The notes below the pieces were generated by a model. That model saw only the letters and a program-made list of their open reading frames with translations. It ran no database searches and had not been told where the DNA came from. From NCBI RefSeq assembly GCF_900302485.1, contig NZ_OMOI01000002.1, forward strand, positions 1 to 64,000: DNA of 64,000 nt, written 5' to 3'. This DNA is from Aliiroseovarius pelagivivens (lineage in GTDB: Bacteria > Pseudomonadota > Alphaproteobacteria > Rhodobacterales > Rhodobacteraceae). The position numbers and the translations under genes are program-made. Shown in pieces: positions 30,176-45,098 of the stretch; within the stretch, counting starts at the first letter, position 1; each line of letters starts with the position of its first letter.

Positions 30176-31042
30176 TTACTGTCGCGCCGCTTTACGTTCG
30201 CGAAACAGAGTGAAAAGGCCGGTTCCCACAACGATCGCTGCACCGATCAAAGTCAGATCGTTTGGCCATTCATTGAACAATACCAGCCCAAGAACCAGCG
30301 CCCACAGAAGGCCCGTATAGCGGAATGGCGCGGCAAATGCGATGTCGCCCACCCGCATCACCATGACCGAGAAGAGATAGCCCAAGAAGATGAAAAAAGC
30401 GGCCAAAGTCAGCATCGACGCCGACAGACCATCAACCGGGGCCCATTCCACGCCAACTGACGCCACGCCAAATCCGATGGTGATCGAGATCGCCGCCATG
30501 ATCGCCACGGTCATCGAGGGCGTTTCGGGCGACAGCTTTCGCACCACCAGATCGCGGAAGGTGATGAACACAACCGCGGCCAGCGCATAAAGCGACCAGA
30601 CCGAGAACCCCGCGCCGGGTTGGATGATTAGAAGCACGCCGACGAACCCGACGCCGATGGCTGCCAGACGCCGCCAGCCTAATGGTTCGGACAGAAACGC
30701 CCAAGCAGCGAGAGCAATCACCAGCGGCAACACCTGTAAGATCGCCGTGACATTGGCGATGGGCATGTGAAACAGCGCCGTAAGAAAGCAATAAGTTGCC
30801 CCCATTTCTCCGACGCAGCGCAGTCCGATCAGCTTCCATTCCCGCCTAGACAGGTTGAAGCGCATCGTTCCCAGATAACGCCCCAAAACATAAAGCAGCA
30901 CACAGGTCACAACACCGCGCAAGAACACTGCCTGCTCAAGCGGCATCGTTGCCGACAACACTTTCATACAGGCGTCGTTGAACGTGTAGCCGGCCATCGA
31001 ACCGGTCATCAGCGCAGCTGCTTTGAAATTGTCCGAAGGCAT
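30176..31042 (-). CDS. EamA/DMT-family transporter
   Basis: The 288-residue protein has about ten transmembrane helices in two EamA repeats (FNDACMKVLSATMPLEQAVF at the start of the first; DLVVRKLSPETPSMTVAIMA at the start of the second, then PFRYTGLLWALVLGLVLFNE). Such proteins export small metabolites; the substrate is unknown. The frame opens with a GTG at 31075, but the ATG at 31042 gives the usual length. Neither start has a good ribosome-binding site. Confidence 0.78.
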   Translation of the reverse strand: MPSDNFKAAALMTGSMAGYTFNDACMKVLSATMPLEQAVFLRGVVTCVLLYVLGRYLGTMRFNLSRREWKLIGLRCVGEMGATYCFLTALFHMPIANVTAILQVLPLVIALAAWAFLSEPLGWRRLAAIGVGFVGVLLIIQPGAGFSVWSLYALAAVVFITFRDLVVRKLSPETPSMTVAIMAAISITIGFGVASVGVEWAPVDGLSASMLTLAAFFIFLGYLFSVMVMRVGDIAFAAPFRYTGLLWALVLGLVLFNEWPNDLTLIGAAIVVGTGLFTLFRERKAARQ

Positions 31043-31107
31043 GATCGGGAAATGTCCTTGAAAGCGTTCAGCCACCTAATCAGCGTTTCCCAAACAGGCC
31101 AAGCCAA

Positions 31108-31140
31108 AAAAGAAAAACCCCGCACGAGGCGGGGCTTTCC
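31108..31140 (-). terminator. Intrinsic terminator after rpoC
   Basis: On the minus strand AAAGCCCCGCC pairs with GGCGGGGTTTTT-type sequence (GCGGGGTTTTT) around a four- to five-base loop. It ends the rplJ-rplL-rpoB-rpoC transcript. Confidence 0.85.
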
Positions 31141-31160
31141 AAATCTTATGTCAGCGCTGA

Positions 31161-35417
<4,257 letters not shown>

Positions 35418-35467
35418 TTTGCGTTTCCTTTAATCAGGGGAAGGGTGGGAGGGGTAAGGCAGGCGCC

Positions 35468-38400
35468 TTACTCCTCGCCCTCCGCATCCAGGAGTTCCAT
35501 GTTGAGGCCGAGGCCGCGGACTTCTTTGACAAGAACGTTGAACGATTCCGGCACGCCGGCTTCGAAGTTGTCCTCGCCTTTGACGATGCTCTCGTACACT
35601 TTGGTACGGCCAGCAACGTCATCCGACTTGACGGTAAGCATCTCTTGCAGCGTGTATGCCGCGCCATATGCTTCCAAGGCCCAGACTTCCATCTCACCGA
35701 AGCGCTGACCACCGAACTGCGCCTTACCACCCAGCGGCTGCTGCGTAACAAGCGAGTACGGACCAGTCGAACGTGCGTGGATTTTGTCGTCCACAAGGTG
35801 GTGCAGTTTCAGCAGGTACTTCACGCCGACAGTGACTTCGCGCGAGAACTGTTCACCGGTACGACCGTCAAACAGAACCGACTGACCCGAGGTGTCGAAA
35901 CCGGCACGCGTCAGCGCGTCGTTTACGTCAGCCTCTTTGGCGCCGTCAAAGACCGGAGTCGCGATCGGAACACCGCGGGTCACATTGCCAGCTGCATCCA
36001 CAAGCTCGTCCTCGTCCATGCCCGAGATGCCTTCTTCATAGACATCGTCGCCATAGGCGATGCGCATGGCTTCGCGAACCGGGGTCAGATCGCCGGAACG
36101 GCGGTATTCACCCAGAGCTTCGTCAATGTTCAGACCCAGACCGCGCGCGGCCCAACCCATGTGGGTTTCAAGGATCTGACCAACGTTCATACGCGAGGGC
36201 ACGCCCAGCGGGTTCAGACAGAAGTCAACCGGAGTACCATCGGCCAGGAACGGCATGTCTTCCATCGGTACAACCTTGGAAATAACACCTTTGTTCCCGT
36301 GACGACCGGCCATCTTGTCGCCCGGCTGAAGCTTACGCTTCACGGCAACGAAGACTTTAACCATCTTCATCACACCCGGCGGCAGATCGTCGCCACGACG
36401 GACTTTTTCGACCTTGTCTTCAAAGCGCGCATCCAGAGCACGTTTCTGAGCTTCGAACTGTTCGTTCAGGGCTTCAACGATTTTCGCATCGTCTTCGTCC
36501 TCAAGCGCCAGTTGCCACCACTGACCGCGCGACAGACCTTCCAGCAGCTCTTCCGAGATGGTCGAGCCGGCTTTCACGCCTTTCGGGCCTTTTACAGCAG
36601 CTTTGCCCAGGATCATGTCCTTCAGACGGGCATATGTGTTGCGCTCCAGAATGTGCAGCTCGTCATCACGGTCGCGGGCAAGGCTTTCGACCTCTTCGCG
36701 CTCGATCTGAAGGGCACGTTCGTCTTTTTCAACGCCGTGGCGGTTGAAGACGCGGACCTCAACAACAGTACCGAAGTCACCCGGCTTCACACGCAGCGAG
36801 GTATCGCGCACGTCCGAAGCTTTTTCACCGAAGATGGCGCGCAGAAGCTTTTCTTCCGGCGTCATCGGGCTTTCTCCTTTCGGAGTGATCTTACCGACCA
36901 GAATATCGCCCGGTTCGACGTCCGCACCGATGTACACAACGCCAGCCTCATCGAGGTTGCGCAGCGCCTCTTCACCGACGTTCGGAATATCGCGAGTGAT
37001 TTCTTCCGGCCCAAGCTTGGTGTCACGAGCAGCGACTTCAAACTCTTCGATGTGAACCGAAGTGAAGACGTCGTCACGCGCAATACGTTCCGAGATCAGG
37101 ATCGAGTCTTCGTAGTTGTAGCCGTTCCAAGGCATGAACGCGACGACCACGTTTTTACCCAAAGCCAGTTCGCCCATATCTGTCGACGGACCGTCAGCAA
37201 CAACTTCGCCTTTGGAAACCTTCTGACCTACTTTCACCAACGGACGTTGGTTGATGCAGGTGTTCTGGTTCGAACGCTGGAACTTGCGCAGACGGTAGAT
37301 GTCTACGCCCGCGTCACCCAGACCAAGGTCTTCGGTGGCGCGCACAACGATACGTGTAGCGTCCACTTGGTCGATCACACCGCCGCGCTTGGCTTGGATG
37401 GCAGCGCCCGAGTCGATGGCAACCTTGCCTTCGATACCGGTGCCGACAAACGGAGCCTCAGCCCGCAGAAGCGGAACAGCCTGACGTTGCATGTTCGAGC
37501 CCATCAGAGCGCGGTTAGCATCGTCGTTTTCAAGGAACGGGATCAGCGATGCAGCAACCGAAACCAGCTGCTTGGGCGACACGTCGATCAGGTCAACGTT
37601 TTCGCGCATTGCCATGGTGTATTCGCCCGACTGACGGGTGTTCACCAGATCGTTTTCAAACCGACCATCTTCGTCCAGATGCGCGTTGGCCTGAGCCACG
37701 GTGTGACGCATCTCTTCGGTGGCGGACATATAGTTCACTTCGTCAGTGACCTTGCCGTCCACAACCTTACGATAGGGCGTTTCGATGAAGCCGTATTTGT
37801 TCACGCGGGCAAAAGTGGCCAGCGAGTTGATCAGACCAATGTTCGGCCCTTCCGGCGTTTCAATCGGACACATACGGCCATAGTGAGTGGCGTGAACGTC
37901 ACGCACCTCGAAGCCAGCACGTTCGCGAGTCAGACCACCCGGCCCAAGCGCCGACAGGCGGCGTTTGTGGGTGACTTCCGACAGCGGGTTGGTTTGGTCC
38001 ATGAACTGCGACAGCTGCGACGAACCGAAGAACTCGCGAACTGCGGCAGCAGCCGGTTTCGCGTTGATCAGGTCCTGCGGCATCACGGTGTCAATCTCGA
38101 CCGAGGACATACGTTCCTTGATCGCGCGCTCCATGCGAAGCAGGCCAACGCGGTACTGGTTTTCCATCAGCTCGCCAACGGAACGCACACGACGGTTGCC
38201 CAGGTGGTCAATGTCGTCGACATCGCCACGGCCATCACGCAGATCGACCAGCGCCTTGATACAGGCGATGATGTCTTCGCGACGCAAGGTGCGCTGCGTG
38301 TCTTCCGCATCCAGAGCCAGACGCATGTTCATCTTCACGCGACCAACAGCCGACAGGTCATAACGCTCACTGTCGAAGAACAGCGTGTCGAACAGGTTCG

Positions 38401-39604
38401 ACGCAGCTTCAACCGTGGGCGGCTCGCCCGGGCGCATGACGCGGTAGATGTCCATCAGCGCGGTGTCGCGGCCCATGTTCTTGTCAGCCGCCATCGTGTT
38501 GCGGATGTAAGGACCATAGTTGACGTTGTCGATGTCCAGAACCGGGATGTCGGTGATACCCGCATCCATCAGCTCTTTCAGCGATCCGCCGATCAACTCG
38601 CCATCTTTGTCGTGCTCAAGCGTCAGCTCGTCACCAGCTTCGACATAGATTGCGCCGTTTTCTTCGTTGATGATGTCCTTGGCGACATAACGACCAACGA
38701 TGCTGTCAAACGGCACCAGAAGATCAGTTACTTCACCAGTTTCCATCAACTTCTTGACGGCGCGCGGGGTGACTTTCTTGCCGGCTTCGGCAATCACTTC
38801 ACCGGTTTTGGCGTCGATCAGATCTTGTGTCGGACGGGTGCCGGCAACACGCTCGGGGAAGAACTTGGTGACCCAACCTTTGTTCTTCTTCAGCTTGTAC
38901 TGAACGGTGTTATAGTACGCATCACAGATCGCTTCCTGGTCCAGACCCAGTGCATACAGCAGGGTGGTTACAGGCAGCTTGCGGCGGCGGTCGATACGGG
39001 CAAAGACGATGTCTTTAGCGTCAAACTCGAAGTCCAACCACGAACCACGGTACGGAATGATGCGGCAGGCGAACAGAAGTTTGCCTGACGAATGCGTCTT
39101 GCCTTTGTCGTGGTCAAAGAACACGCCCGGCGAACGGTGCATCTGCGATACAATCACGCGCTCGGTGCCGTTTACGACGAACGTACCGTTCGGCGTCATC
39201 AGGGGCATGTCGCCCATGAATACGTCTTGTTCTTTGATGTCTTTTACCGACTTCGCGCCAGTATCTTCGTCCACATCAAACACGATCAGACGCAAGGTGA
39301 CCTTCAGCGGAGCCGAATAAGTCAGGTCGCGCTGTTGGCATTCTTCAACGTCGAATTTAGGTTCTTCCAGCTCGTATTTTACGAACTCGAGGATCGAGGT
39401 TTCATTAAAATCTTTGATCGGAAAGACCGACTGAAACACGGCATTAATGCCTTCGCCGTCCATCGGTTCAAGCTGATCGCCAGAATTCAGGAAAAGATCA
39501 TACGAGCTTTTCTGAACCTCGATCAGGTTCGGCATTTCCAGAACTTCACGGATTTTGCCGTAATACTTACGCAAGCGTTTCTGGCCAAGATAGGTCTGCG
39601 CCAT
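35468..39604 (-). CDS. rpoB: RNA polymerase subunit beta
   Basis: The 1378-residue protein starts at the ATG at 39604 ([20 protein letters not shown]), which fits the family better than the frame start at 39622. The rifampicin region [20 protein letters not shown] and the following [10 protein letters not shown] are wild type, predicting sensitivity. Other marks are the flap region and the C-terminal [18 protein letters not shown]. It is separated from rplL by 244 nt that contain two hairpins. Confidence 0.99.
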   Translation of the reverse strand: MAQTYLGQKRLRKYYGKIREVLEMPNLIEVQKSSYDLFLNSGDQLEPMDGEGINAVFQSVFPIKDFNETSILEFVKYELEEPKFDVEECQQRDLTYSAPLKVTLRLIVFDVDEDTGAKSVKDIKEQDVFMGDMPLMTPNGTFVVNGTERVIVSQMHRSPGVFFDHDKGKTHSSGKLLFACRIIPYRGSWLDFEFDAKDIVFARIDRRRKLPVTTLLYALGLDQEAICDAYYNTVQYKLKKNKGWVTKFFPERVAGTRPTQDLIDAKTGEVIAEAGKKVTPRAVKKLMETGEVTDLLVPFDSIVGRYVAKDIINEENGAIYVEAGDELTLEHDKDGELIGGSLKELMDAGITDIPVLDIDNVNYGPYIRNTMAADKNMGRDTALMDIYRVMRPGEPPTVEAASNLFDTLFFDSERYDLSAVGRVKMNMRLALDAEDTQRTLRREDIIACIKALVDLRDGRGDVDDIDHLGNRRVRSVGELMENQYRVGLLRMERAIKERMSSVEIDTVMPQDLINAKPAAAAVREFFGSSQLSQFMDQTNPLSEVTHKRRLSALGPGGLTRERAGFEVRDVHATHYGRMCPIETPEGPNIGLINSLATFARVNKYGFIETPYRKVVDGKVTDEVNYMSATEEMRHTVAQANAHLDEDGRFENDLVNTRQSGEYTMAMRENVDLIDVSPKQLVSVAASLIPFLENDDANRALMGSNMQRQAVPLLRAEAPFVGTGIEGKVAIDSGAAIQAKRGGVIDQVDATRIVVRATEDLGLGDAGVDIYRLRKFQRSNQNTCINQRPLVKVGQKVSKGEVVADGPSTDMGELALGKNVVVAFMPWNGYNYEDSILISERIARDDVFTSVHIEEFEVAARDTKLGPEEITRDIPNVGEEALRNLDEAGVVYIGADVEPGDILVGKITPKGESPMTPEEKLLRAIFGEKASDVRDTSLRVKPGDFGTVVEVRVFNRHGVEKDERALQIEREEVESLARDRDDELHILERNTYARLKDMILGKAAVKGPKGVKAGSTISEELLEGLSRGQWWQLALEDEDDAKIVEALNEQFEAQKRALDARFEDKVEKVRRGDDLPPGVMKMVKVFVAVKRKLQPGDKMAGRHGNKGVISKVVPMEDMPFLADGTPVDFCLNPLGVPSRMNVGQILETHMGWAARGLGLNIDEALGEYRRSGDLTPVREAMRIAYGDDVYEEGISGMDEDELVDAAGNVTRGVPIATPVFDGAKEADVNDALTRAGFDTSGQSVLFDGRTGEQFSREVTVGVKYLLKLHHLVDDKIHARSTGPYSLVTQQPLGGKAQFGGQRFGEMEVWALEAYGAAYTLQEMLTVKSDDVAGRTKVYESIVKGEDNFEAGVPESFNVLVKEVRGLGLNMELLDAEGEE

Positions 39605-39745
39605 AAGGTATTTACCTTTCATTTCTCAACTGAGGCGCCAACCGTTGGGTCGCCGGCGACACCTCGTCCGAGACGGGGGTTCGAACCAATTCATGGAAAC
39701 CCGCCCAAGGGTTCCCTCCCGATCCATTGAACCTTTCCCAGAACA

Positions 39746-39809
39746 AGGCCTGCGTTCAGGCCCTCTTCAAGACAGGTTCGGCTGGACCCGGATTTCTCCG
39801 GGCCCAGCC
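39746..39809 (-). promoter_or_regulatory. Two hairpins in the rplL-rpoB spacer
   Basis: On the minus strand GGCTGG...CCAGCC (39780-39809, inner CCCGG/CCGGG) is followed by GGCCTG/CAGGCC (39746-39762). The first lies about 40 nt past the rplL stop. By analogy with the attenuator and RNase III site in this place in E. coli, they may tune the ratio of L7/L12 to beta; neither has a long T-run. Confidence 0.5.
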
Positions 39810-39848
39810 TTGATTTTGCAGGCCACCGAGGGCCCAAAAGCGTAAAGC

Positions 39849-40223
39849 TTAAGCCAGTTCGACTTCTGCGCCAGCTGCTTCCAGCTTGCCTTTTACGTCT
39901 TCAGCTTCGTCTTTCGACACGCCTTCTTTGATCTTGCCGCCGGCTTCAACCAGTTCTTTGGCTTCTTTCAGGCCAAGACCGGTCAGACCGCGAACTTCTT
40001 TGATCACGTTGATTTTCGAAGCGCCGGCGTTCTTCAGAACGACGTCGAATTCGGTTTTCTCTTCAGCTGCTGCGCCGCCGGCGTCGCCGCCTGCTGCCAT
40101 TACAACTGCGCCGCCAGCTGCGGGCTCGATGCCATACTCGTCTTTGAGGATGGTTTTCAGTTCTTGTGCTTCGAGAAGGGTCAGACCCACGATCTCTTCT
40201 GCAAGTTTCTTCAGATCAGCCAT
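39849..40223 (-). CDS. rplL: 50S ribosomal protein L7/L12
   Basis: The 124-residue protein has the N-terminal dimerisation segment, an alanine/glycine hinge ([20 protein letters not shown]) and the C-terminal factor-binding domain with [20 protein letters not shown]. Several dimers bind L10. It is separated from rplJ by 69 nt. Confidence 0.98.
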   Translation of the reverse strand: MADLKKLAEEIVGLTLLEAQELKTILKDEYGIEPAAGGAVVMAAGGDAGGAAAEEKTEFDVVLKNAGASKINVIKEVRGLTGLGLKEAKELVEAGGKIKEGVSKDEAEDVKGKLEAAGAEVELA

Positions 40224-40292
40224 TTGACTTCTTTCCGTATTTAGATGTGTTCCAACGTAGAGTGATATTCCGCTCCGCTGGCCTCAGATTGC

Positions 40293-40805
40293 TTAAGCAG
40301 CCTTGTCTTCAACAGTAGACAAGATGGATGCGATGTTCGAAGCAGGCGCGCCAATGGCCCCAGCGATGTTCGAAGCAGGTGCGCCAATACAGCCAGCGAT
40401 CGAAGCAATAAGCTCTTCACGCGACGGCATAGCGGCAACGGCTTTAACACCAGCCTTGTCCAGAGCATCCTCGCCCATTGCACCACCAAGAATGTCCAAC
40501 TTGTCGTTGGTCTTGGCATATGCATCCATGACCTTGGCCGCAGCCACAGGATCTTCGGAATAGGCAAGAACGGTCATACCCGTCAGATAGTCGGCGATCG
40601 AAGCGGCCGGCTTACCTTCAAGGGCGATTTTGGCGAGCTTGTTCTTGGCAACGCGTACAGACCCACCGGCTTCGCGCATTTGCGAACGCAGGTCCTGCAT
40701 TTCAGCAACCGTGAGACCGGCGTAGTGGGCAACCACAACGACGCCAGAGCTTTCAAAGATCTGGCCGAGTTCCTCGACCACTTTTTCTTTTTGTGCTCTA
40801 TCCAC
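40293..40805 (-). CDS. rplJ: 50S ribosomal protein L10
   Basis: The 170-residue protein begins at a GTG at 40805 ([20 protein letters not shown]), supported by GGAG seven bases upstream; the longer frame to 40847 reads the leader hairpin. [19 protein letters not shown] and [13 protein letters not shown] mark L10. The C-terminus has a duplicated IGAPASNIA motif, in the part that binds L7/L12. Confidence 0.96.
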   Translation of the reverse strand: MDRAQKEKVVEELGQIFESSGVVVVAHYAGLTVAEMQDLRSQMREAGGSVRVAKNKLAKIALEGKPAASIADYLTGMTVLAYSEDPVAAAKVMDAYAKTNDKLDILGGAMGEDALDKAGVKAVAAMPSREELIASIAGCIGAPASNIAGAIGAPASNIASILSTVEDKAA

Positions 40806-40822
40806 AGTTTCACTCCAAGTAT

Positions 40823-40840
40823 GGAGGGTTTGACCCCTCC
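40823..40840 (-). promoter_or_regulatory. Hairpin just ahead of the rplJ ribosome-binding site
   Basis: GGAGGG pairs perfectly with CCCTCC around a six-base loop, ten bases upstream of the GGAG used by rplJ. It could be part of an L10-L7/L12 autoregulatory site, as known for this operon in E. coli, but no equivalent structure is proven. Confidence 0.5.
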
Positions 40841-41204
40841 GGCTCATATTTTACCAAGTTTTCTAGGAAAACCCGGCAATCGGGTCCGCGATAAGGGTCC
40901 TTCGCAAAATCGCCCCAAGGCCAAGCGGCCGCGGGAATTCTTTTGTTCATTTCCCATCTCAGGCAGGAATTATGACACTTGTGCGCGGTCGCTTTTCAGC
41001 TTGGCCCACCGGCGTCACCCACCGTCTCGGACGAAACGCAAAACAGCGCACGACGAATCGCACGCTGAGCTGCTTGGTCTCTTTAGGACGTTTGAAGAGG
41101 TTTTCCAACCCCTAACAGGGCGCTCGGTCAAGAAACACCGGCTGCCCATTCCCGCAACACTACCACAGAAATCGGGCTTCTCAAAATTTACACACAAATC
41201 ACAG

Positions 41205-41240
41205 CAAAAAAGGGCGCCCGGTTGGAGCGCCCTTTTCTTT
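41205..41240 (-). terminator. Intrinsic terminator after rplA
   Basis: AAAAGGGCGC pairs with GCGCCCTTTT; on the minus strand a T-run follows. It lies 19 nt past the rplA stop, so rplJ needs its own promoter. Confidence 0.9.
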
Positions 41241-41258
41241 AATTCAGACTGAAAAAGC

Positions 41259-41957
41259 TCAGTTGCCGGTGGCGTTCTCCACGTCCAGCGTCACGCCCGG
41301 CCCCATGGTCGAGCTCAGCGAGATCTTTTTCATGTAGGTGCCTTTGGCGCCCGAGGGCTTGGCTTTCTGAACGGCTTCCACGAAGGCGCGCACGTTTTCA
41401 ACCAGCTTGGCTTCGTCGAACGAGGCTTTGCCCAGGCCAGCGTGAACCACGCCACCTTTTTCAGCTTTGAACTGAACTTCGCCGCCCTTGGCTGCTTCAA
41501 CAGCTGCCTTGACGTCCATGGTCACGGTGCCAACCTTCGGGTTCGGCATCAGGTTGCGCGGGCCCAGAACTTTACCCAGGCGACCAACAACGGGCATCAT
41601 GTCCGGAGTGGCGATGCAGCGATCAAACTCGATGGTGCCGCCCTGAATGGTTTCCATCAGGTCTTCGGCGCCCACGATGTCTGCACCAGCAGCCTGAGCT
41701 TCTTCAGCTTTCGGGCCGCGAGCGAAAACAGCAACGCGCATGGTTTTGCCGGTGCCGTTCGGCAGGCCGATTACGCCACGGACCATCTGGTCGGCGTGAC
41801 GGGTGTCAACACCCAGAGCCAGTGCAATCTCGATGGTTTCATCGAACTTTGCTTTGGCGTTGCCCTTAACCAGTGCAACAGCCTCTTCAACGGTCAGGTT
41901 GTCTTTGCCGGCGAAGGCTTCGCGTGCGGCAGCGGTACGTTTACCCAGTTTTGCCAT
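41259..41957 (-). CDS. rplA: 50S ribosomal protein L1
   Basis: The 232-residue protein begins [20 protein letters not shown] and has [14 protein letters not shown] and the conserved [14 protein letters not shown]1 forms the mobile stalk at the E-site and represses the rplKA mRNA in E. coli. It starts one base after rplK ends. Confidence 0.98.
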   Translation of the reverse strand: MAKLGKRTAAAREAFAGKDNLTVEEAVALVKGNAKAKFDETIEIALALGVDTRHADQMVRGVIGLPNGTGKTMRVAVFARGPKAEEAQAAGADIVGAEDLMETIQGGTIEFDRCIATPDMMPVVGRLGKVLGPRNLMPNPKVGTVTMDVKAAVEAAKGGEVQFKAEKGGVVHAGLGKASFDEAKLVENVRAFVEAVQKAKPSGAKGTYMKKISLSSTMGPGVTLDVENATGN

Positions 41958-41958
41958 C

Positions 41959-42384
41959 TTACTTCACCTCAATGCCCATAGAGCGGGCCGAGCCCAGGAT
42001 GATCTGCATCGCAGCGTCGATGTCGTTTGCGTTCAGATCTTTCATTTTTGCTTCGGCGATTTCTTTCACCTGAGCAGCAGTGACCGAACCAACGGTTTCG
42101 CGGCCGGGGTTGTTTGCACCCGACTTAAGACCAGCAGCTTTGATCAGGAAATACGACGCGGGGGGCGTCTTGATGTCCATCGAGAAGGACTTATCCTGAT
42201 AATAGGTAATCACGGTCGGGCACGGTGCGCCGGGCTCCAGATCCTGTGTCTTAGCGTTGAACGCCTTACAGAATTCCATGATGTTGATGCCGCGCTGACC
42301 CAGTGCGGGGCCGACGGGCGGGCTGGGGTTGGCTTGACCTGCAGGAACCTGCAGTTTCATCGTGCCAGCTAGTTTCTTAGCCAT
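41959..42384 (-). CDS. rplK: 50S ribosomal protein L11
   Basis: The 141-residue protein has [39 protein letters not shown] and the C-terminal [21 protein letters not shown]11 forms part of the GTPase-associated centre and is needed for RelA activation. It lies 106 nt after nusG. Confidence 0.98.
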   Translation of the reverse strand: MAKKLAGTMKLQVPAGQANPSPPVGPALGQRGINIMEFCKAFNAKTQDLEPGAPCPTVITYYQDKSFSMDIKTPPASYFLIKAAGLKSGANNPGRETVGSVTAAQVKEIAEAKMKDLNANDIDAAMQIILGSARSMGIEVK

Positions 42385-42410
42385 TTGGCTTCTCCTTTAA
42401 CAACAGCTCG

Positions 42411-42467
42411 GGGACGCGTCCCTTTGCCTTCTTATTGCCGCGGTCTGGATTGGTGATCGCGATCACC
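42411..42467 (-). promoter_or_regulatory. Two perfect palindromes in the nusG-rplK spacer
   Basis: GGTGATCGCGATCACC (42452-42467) and GGGACGCGTCCC (42411-42422) are both perfect palindromes in the 106-nt gap. They could form mRNA hairpins that mediate L1 control or processing. Neither is followed by a T-run. Confidence 0.5.
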
Positions 42468-42490
42468 GCCCCTCCCACGTTCTCAACACG

Positions 42491-43024
42491 TCAGCCCTGC
42501 TTCGAGACCTGCGTGTAATCCAGTTCGACCGGGGTTTCCCGGCCAAAGATCGACACAGCAACCTTCAGGCGCTGGCCTTCTTCGTCCACATGCTCGACCA
42601 GACCGTCGAAGCCTTCGAAGGCACCGTCGACGACAGAAACCTTCTCGCCGATTTCGAAGCTGATCAGCAGCTTCGGTGCTTCGGCGCCTTCTTCGACGCG
42701 GCCCAGGATGCCCTGAACTTCGGCGTCACGCATCGGCATCGGGCGGCCTTGCGGGCCCAAGAAACCGGTCACGCGGTTGATCGAAGTGATCAGGTGATAG
42801 CCTTCGTCCGACATTTCCATGTGGACAAGCACGTAACCCGGCATGAAGCGACGCTCGGTCGGGACTTTCTTGCCGCGACGCACTTCGATGACCTCTTCGG
42901 TCGGCACCAGTACTTCGTCGATCTGGTCCTCAAGACCTTTTTCTTCGACCGAAGCACGGATTGCTTCTGCGATCTTCTTTTCGAAGTTCGACAGCACGCT
43001 TACCGAATACCACCGTTTCGCCAT
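42491..43024 (-). CDS. nusG: Transcription termination/antitermination factor NusG
   Basis: The 177-residue protein has an NGN domain with FMPGYVLVHMEMSDEGYHL and the KOW motif VVDGAFEGFDGLVEHVD. NusG binds RNA polymerase and couples it with Rho and the ribosome. It follows secE by 155 nt, a somewhat wide gap. Confidence 0.97.
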   Translation of the reverse strand: MAKRWYSVSVLSNFEKKIAEAIRASVEEKGLEDQIDEVLVPTEEVIEVRRGKKVPTERRFMPGYVLVHMEMSDEGYHLITSINRVTGFLGPQGRPMPMRDAEVQGILGRVEEGAEAPKLLISFEIGEKVSVVDGAFEGFDGLVEHVDEEGQRLKVAVSIFGRETPVELDYTQVSKQG

Positions 43025-43179
43025 GTCAGCCTCTGCATTCCTGCGCCCCGAAGGGACATTTCAAATTCTGTTTCCGGGAACAAAAAATCGGCGTGCAACT
43101 TGATTCGCCGCACGCCCGTCCCGAAGTGATGCCCGAACTACCCCTGAAACACGCTCATTTCAAGGGCAAAGACGGTGTG

Positions 43180-43371
43180 TTAGCCGAAGTAGCCCAGCAC
43201 TGCTGACAGACCGCTGCGGATGCCAAGATCCACAAGCGAAAAGAACAATGCCGTAAGAGCGGCCAGCACGAAGACCATGCCGGTGGTCAAAAGAACCTCA
43301 CGGCGGGTCGGCCAGGTGACTTTGGACACCTCGGCGCGCACTTGCTGGATGAATTGCAACGGATTGGTCAT
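43180..43371 (-). CDS. secE: Preprotein translocase subunit SecE
   Basis: The 63-residue protein has the short single-helix form common outside enterobacteria: MTNPLQFIQQVRAEVSKVTW, PTRREVLLTTGMVFVLAALT, and a hydrophobic C-terminus. SecE clamps SecY in the inner membrane. The ATG at 43371 was preferred to the frame start at 43404. The usual neighbour tRNA-Trp is 1.7 kb upstream, behind two metal-transport genes. Confidence 0.93.
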   Translation of the reverse strand: MTNPLQFIQQVRAEVSKVTWPTRREVLLTTGMVFVLAALTALFFSLVDLGIRSGLSAVLGYFG

Positions 43372-43401
43372 CTGTTCTCGGCCTTTCATATGATAGGCGG
43401 T

Positions 43402-43430
43402 CAATTACGCAATGCGCACGGGGTTTTCAA
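43402..43430 (-). promoter_or_regulatory. Probable promoter of secE-nusG-rplKA
   Basis: On the minus strand TTGAAA (43425-43430) and TAATTG (43402-43407) are 17 nt apart. The leader to secE would be about 25 nt. It lies immediately downstream of the NicO gene stop. Confidence 0.5.
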
Positions 43431-43440
43431 GCCTTGTGCG

Positions 43441-44361
43441 TCAAACCACGCCTAAAAGCCCCAAAGCAACGATAATTACCAGCGCGCCCGCCGCAATTTC
43501 CAGCATCGGAACAGCGCGAGCGGCCATGCTGCCACCACCTTGAAGAATCCCCGCCAACAGCCCGCCACGCAGACCCACGGCCACCAAGGCGGTGAATACG
43601 GTCACGCTGGCGGTACCAAGCGCCATGGCCGCTACGCCAAGAATGCCCTGCCACACCAATCCCATCTGCCATGTCAGCACCAGAAGGAATAGCGCACCAG
43701 TACAGGGTCGAATGGCGACCCCTGCAATCAGGACAGCCAGCTCGCGCCAGTTCCCAGCGGCTTCCACATCATGCAGGCCCGGTGCATGGGCGTGGCCGCA
43801 GTCGTGGCAATGGGTGTGTCCGTGGTGATGCTCGTGGTCGTGGTCGTGCGACGGCGTCTGTGCTCGGGTCACACGCAACAGCTTCCGTGCCCCGCGTAGC
43901 AGCAGATAGAGGCCAATTAACGCAATGGCCGCATAGCTCGCATCGGCAAACCAATCCTCGGCCAGTCCGACCATTTGCTGGCGTGTCAGGTTCAGGACCA
44001 GCACACCGGCAAACACCAGCACGATGGCGCTGAGCCCCTGCGCGAGCGAAGACAGCAGCGCCACCAGAGACATCCGCCACATGGTCGCCTTCGAGGCCAA
44101 AGAATAGCCCCCGATCAACACCTTGCCATGCCCCGGCCCAACCGCGTGAAAGAACCCATAGGAAAAGCAGATCGCCAGCAGCGCGGCCAGCGCGCCCGGC
44201 TCCCCTGCCCTCAGCGCGCGCAGTCCCCGCGCCATCGAGGTCTGCACCTGCCGCTGCCAATCCGCCGCCCAAGCCGACACACCATCCAGCGCGCCGGTGG
44301 CCCAAAGCGCAACGCCGACCACCAGTATCGCAAGCGACAGGATCGAGATTACTCGGAGCAT
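43441..44361 (-). CDS. NicO/RcnA-like nickel/cobalt transporter
   Basis: The 306-residue protein has about seven helices with HAVGPGHGKVLIGGYSLASK, the metal-binding motif of the family, and IRPCTGALFLLVLTWQMG. The central cytoplasmic loop is histidine-rich (THCHDCGHAHAPG and an upstream HDHDHEHHHGH run), as in RcnA and related exporters. It could import or export nickel or cobalt; direction cannot be told. It overlaps the DUF1007 gene by 13 nt and lies between tRNA-Trp and secE. Confidence 0.8.
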   Translation of the reverse strand: MLRVISILSLAILVVGVALWATGALDGVSAWAADWQRQVQTSMARGLRALRAGEPGALAALLAICFSYGFFHAVGPGHGKVLIGGYSLASKATMWRMSLVALLSSLAQGLSAIVLVFAGVLVLNLTRQQMVGLAEDWFADASYAAIALIGLYLLLRGARKLLRVTRAQTPSHDHDHEHHHGHTHCHDCGHAHAPGLHDVEAAGNWRELAVLIAGVAIRPCTGALFLLVLTWQMGLVWQGILGVAAMALGTASVTVFTALVAVGLRGGLLAGILQGGGSMAARAVPMLEIAAGALVIIVALGLLGVV

Positions 44362-45008
44362 GTCAGCAGCAGTTGATCGGCAAACAGGTCGCCCACCTCG
44401 GGATAGCTATCGTCCGAATACTCGACACTGTCCGGGCCATAGAGCAGGCTTTCCACCTTGTCATAGGCAGCATTCAAATCGGCGGGTATGTGCTCGACTG
44501 TGCAGCCTTCGGGGCCTTTAACGGTGACCGGTAGACGCACATCGTAGGCAACGAAAAAAGTGGGGTCATAGATCTGCACCAACAGCGGTTCCGCCCCGAC
44601 CGACACGCGGGTTTCCAGTGGGCGGATGTGCCAACTGATCACACGCCCGTCTTCGTACCGCATCCCGTGTTCGACCGGACCAAGCAGCGCAACGTCGGAA
44701 CCCTTGTCTTGCAGATACAGATCCCCCGGAAATCCTGCCGCCCAGTCTACATCCTGCCCTGCATAGGCATCCAGCGCGGCTTGCTCGGGCGTGCCATCCC
44801 CATCAGCATCCAAGCCGTTATCTTCGACCAGCAGCAGGGAATAGAACTCGTCATAGGCCCAGAACACACGCACTGCAGCCAGTTGCCCCGCATCGTCGAA
44901 CAGCAGATTCGCTCCGGCATCAATAAAGACGTGCGGATGGCTGGCCAAAGGCAGTGCCGTGGCTGCAATGATCGGTATAGACAGAAGGGTCGGGCGCAAT
45001 GATCTCAT
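44349..45008 (-). CDS. DUF1007 family periplasmic protein
   Basis: The 219-residue protein has a signal peptide (MRSLRPTLLSIPIIAATALP) followed by the mature SHPHVFIDAGANLLFDDAGQ, which is diagnostic of DUF1007. The family pairs with NicO transporters and is thought to handle a divalent metal in the periplasm. It is upstream of, and overlaps, the NicO gene. The ribosome-binding site before the chosen ATG is weak. Confidence 0.78.
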   Translation of the reverse strand: MRSLRPTLLSIPIIAATALPLASHPHVFIDAGANLLFDDAGQLAAVRVFWAYDEFYSLLLVEDNGLDADGDGTPEQAALDAYAGQDVDWAAGFPGDLYLQDKGSDVALLGPVEHGMRYEDGRVISWHIRPLETRVSVGAEPLLVQIYDPTFFVAYDVRLPVTVKGPEGCTVEHIPADLNAAYDKVESLLYGPDSVEYSDDSYPEVGDLFADQLLLTCSE

Positions 45009-45098
45009 ACCACGGATGTAGCGCGGACAATGCACAGCGACAACAGCCGCCGGATCGTTAAGCGGGGCATCGCTGGGTCATCAATTTTCTGAAGGTGG

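Larger units (their letters stand above)
40806..41258 (-). other. rplJ leader region
   Basis: This 453-bp gap contains the rplA terminator (41205-41240) and a long rplJ leader. A possible promoter is TTGAGA (41179-41184) with ACACTA-reverse TAGTGT (41157-41162), 16 nt apart; it is weak. Near rplJ a five-base-pair hairpin with a T-run (40871-40885) and a perfect GGAGGG/CCCTCC stem (40823-40840) occur. No gene is credible in it. Confidence 0.55.
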
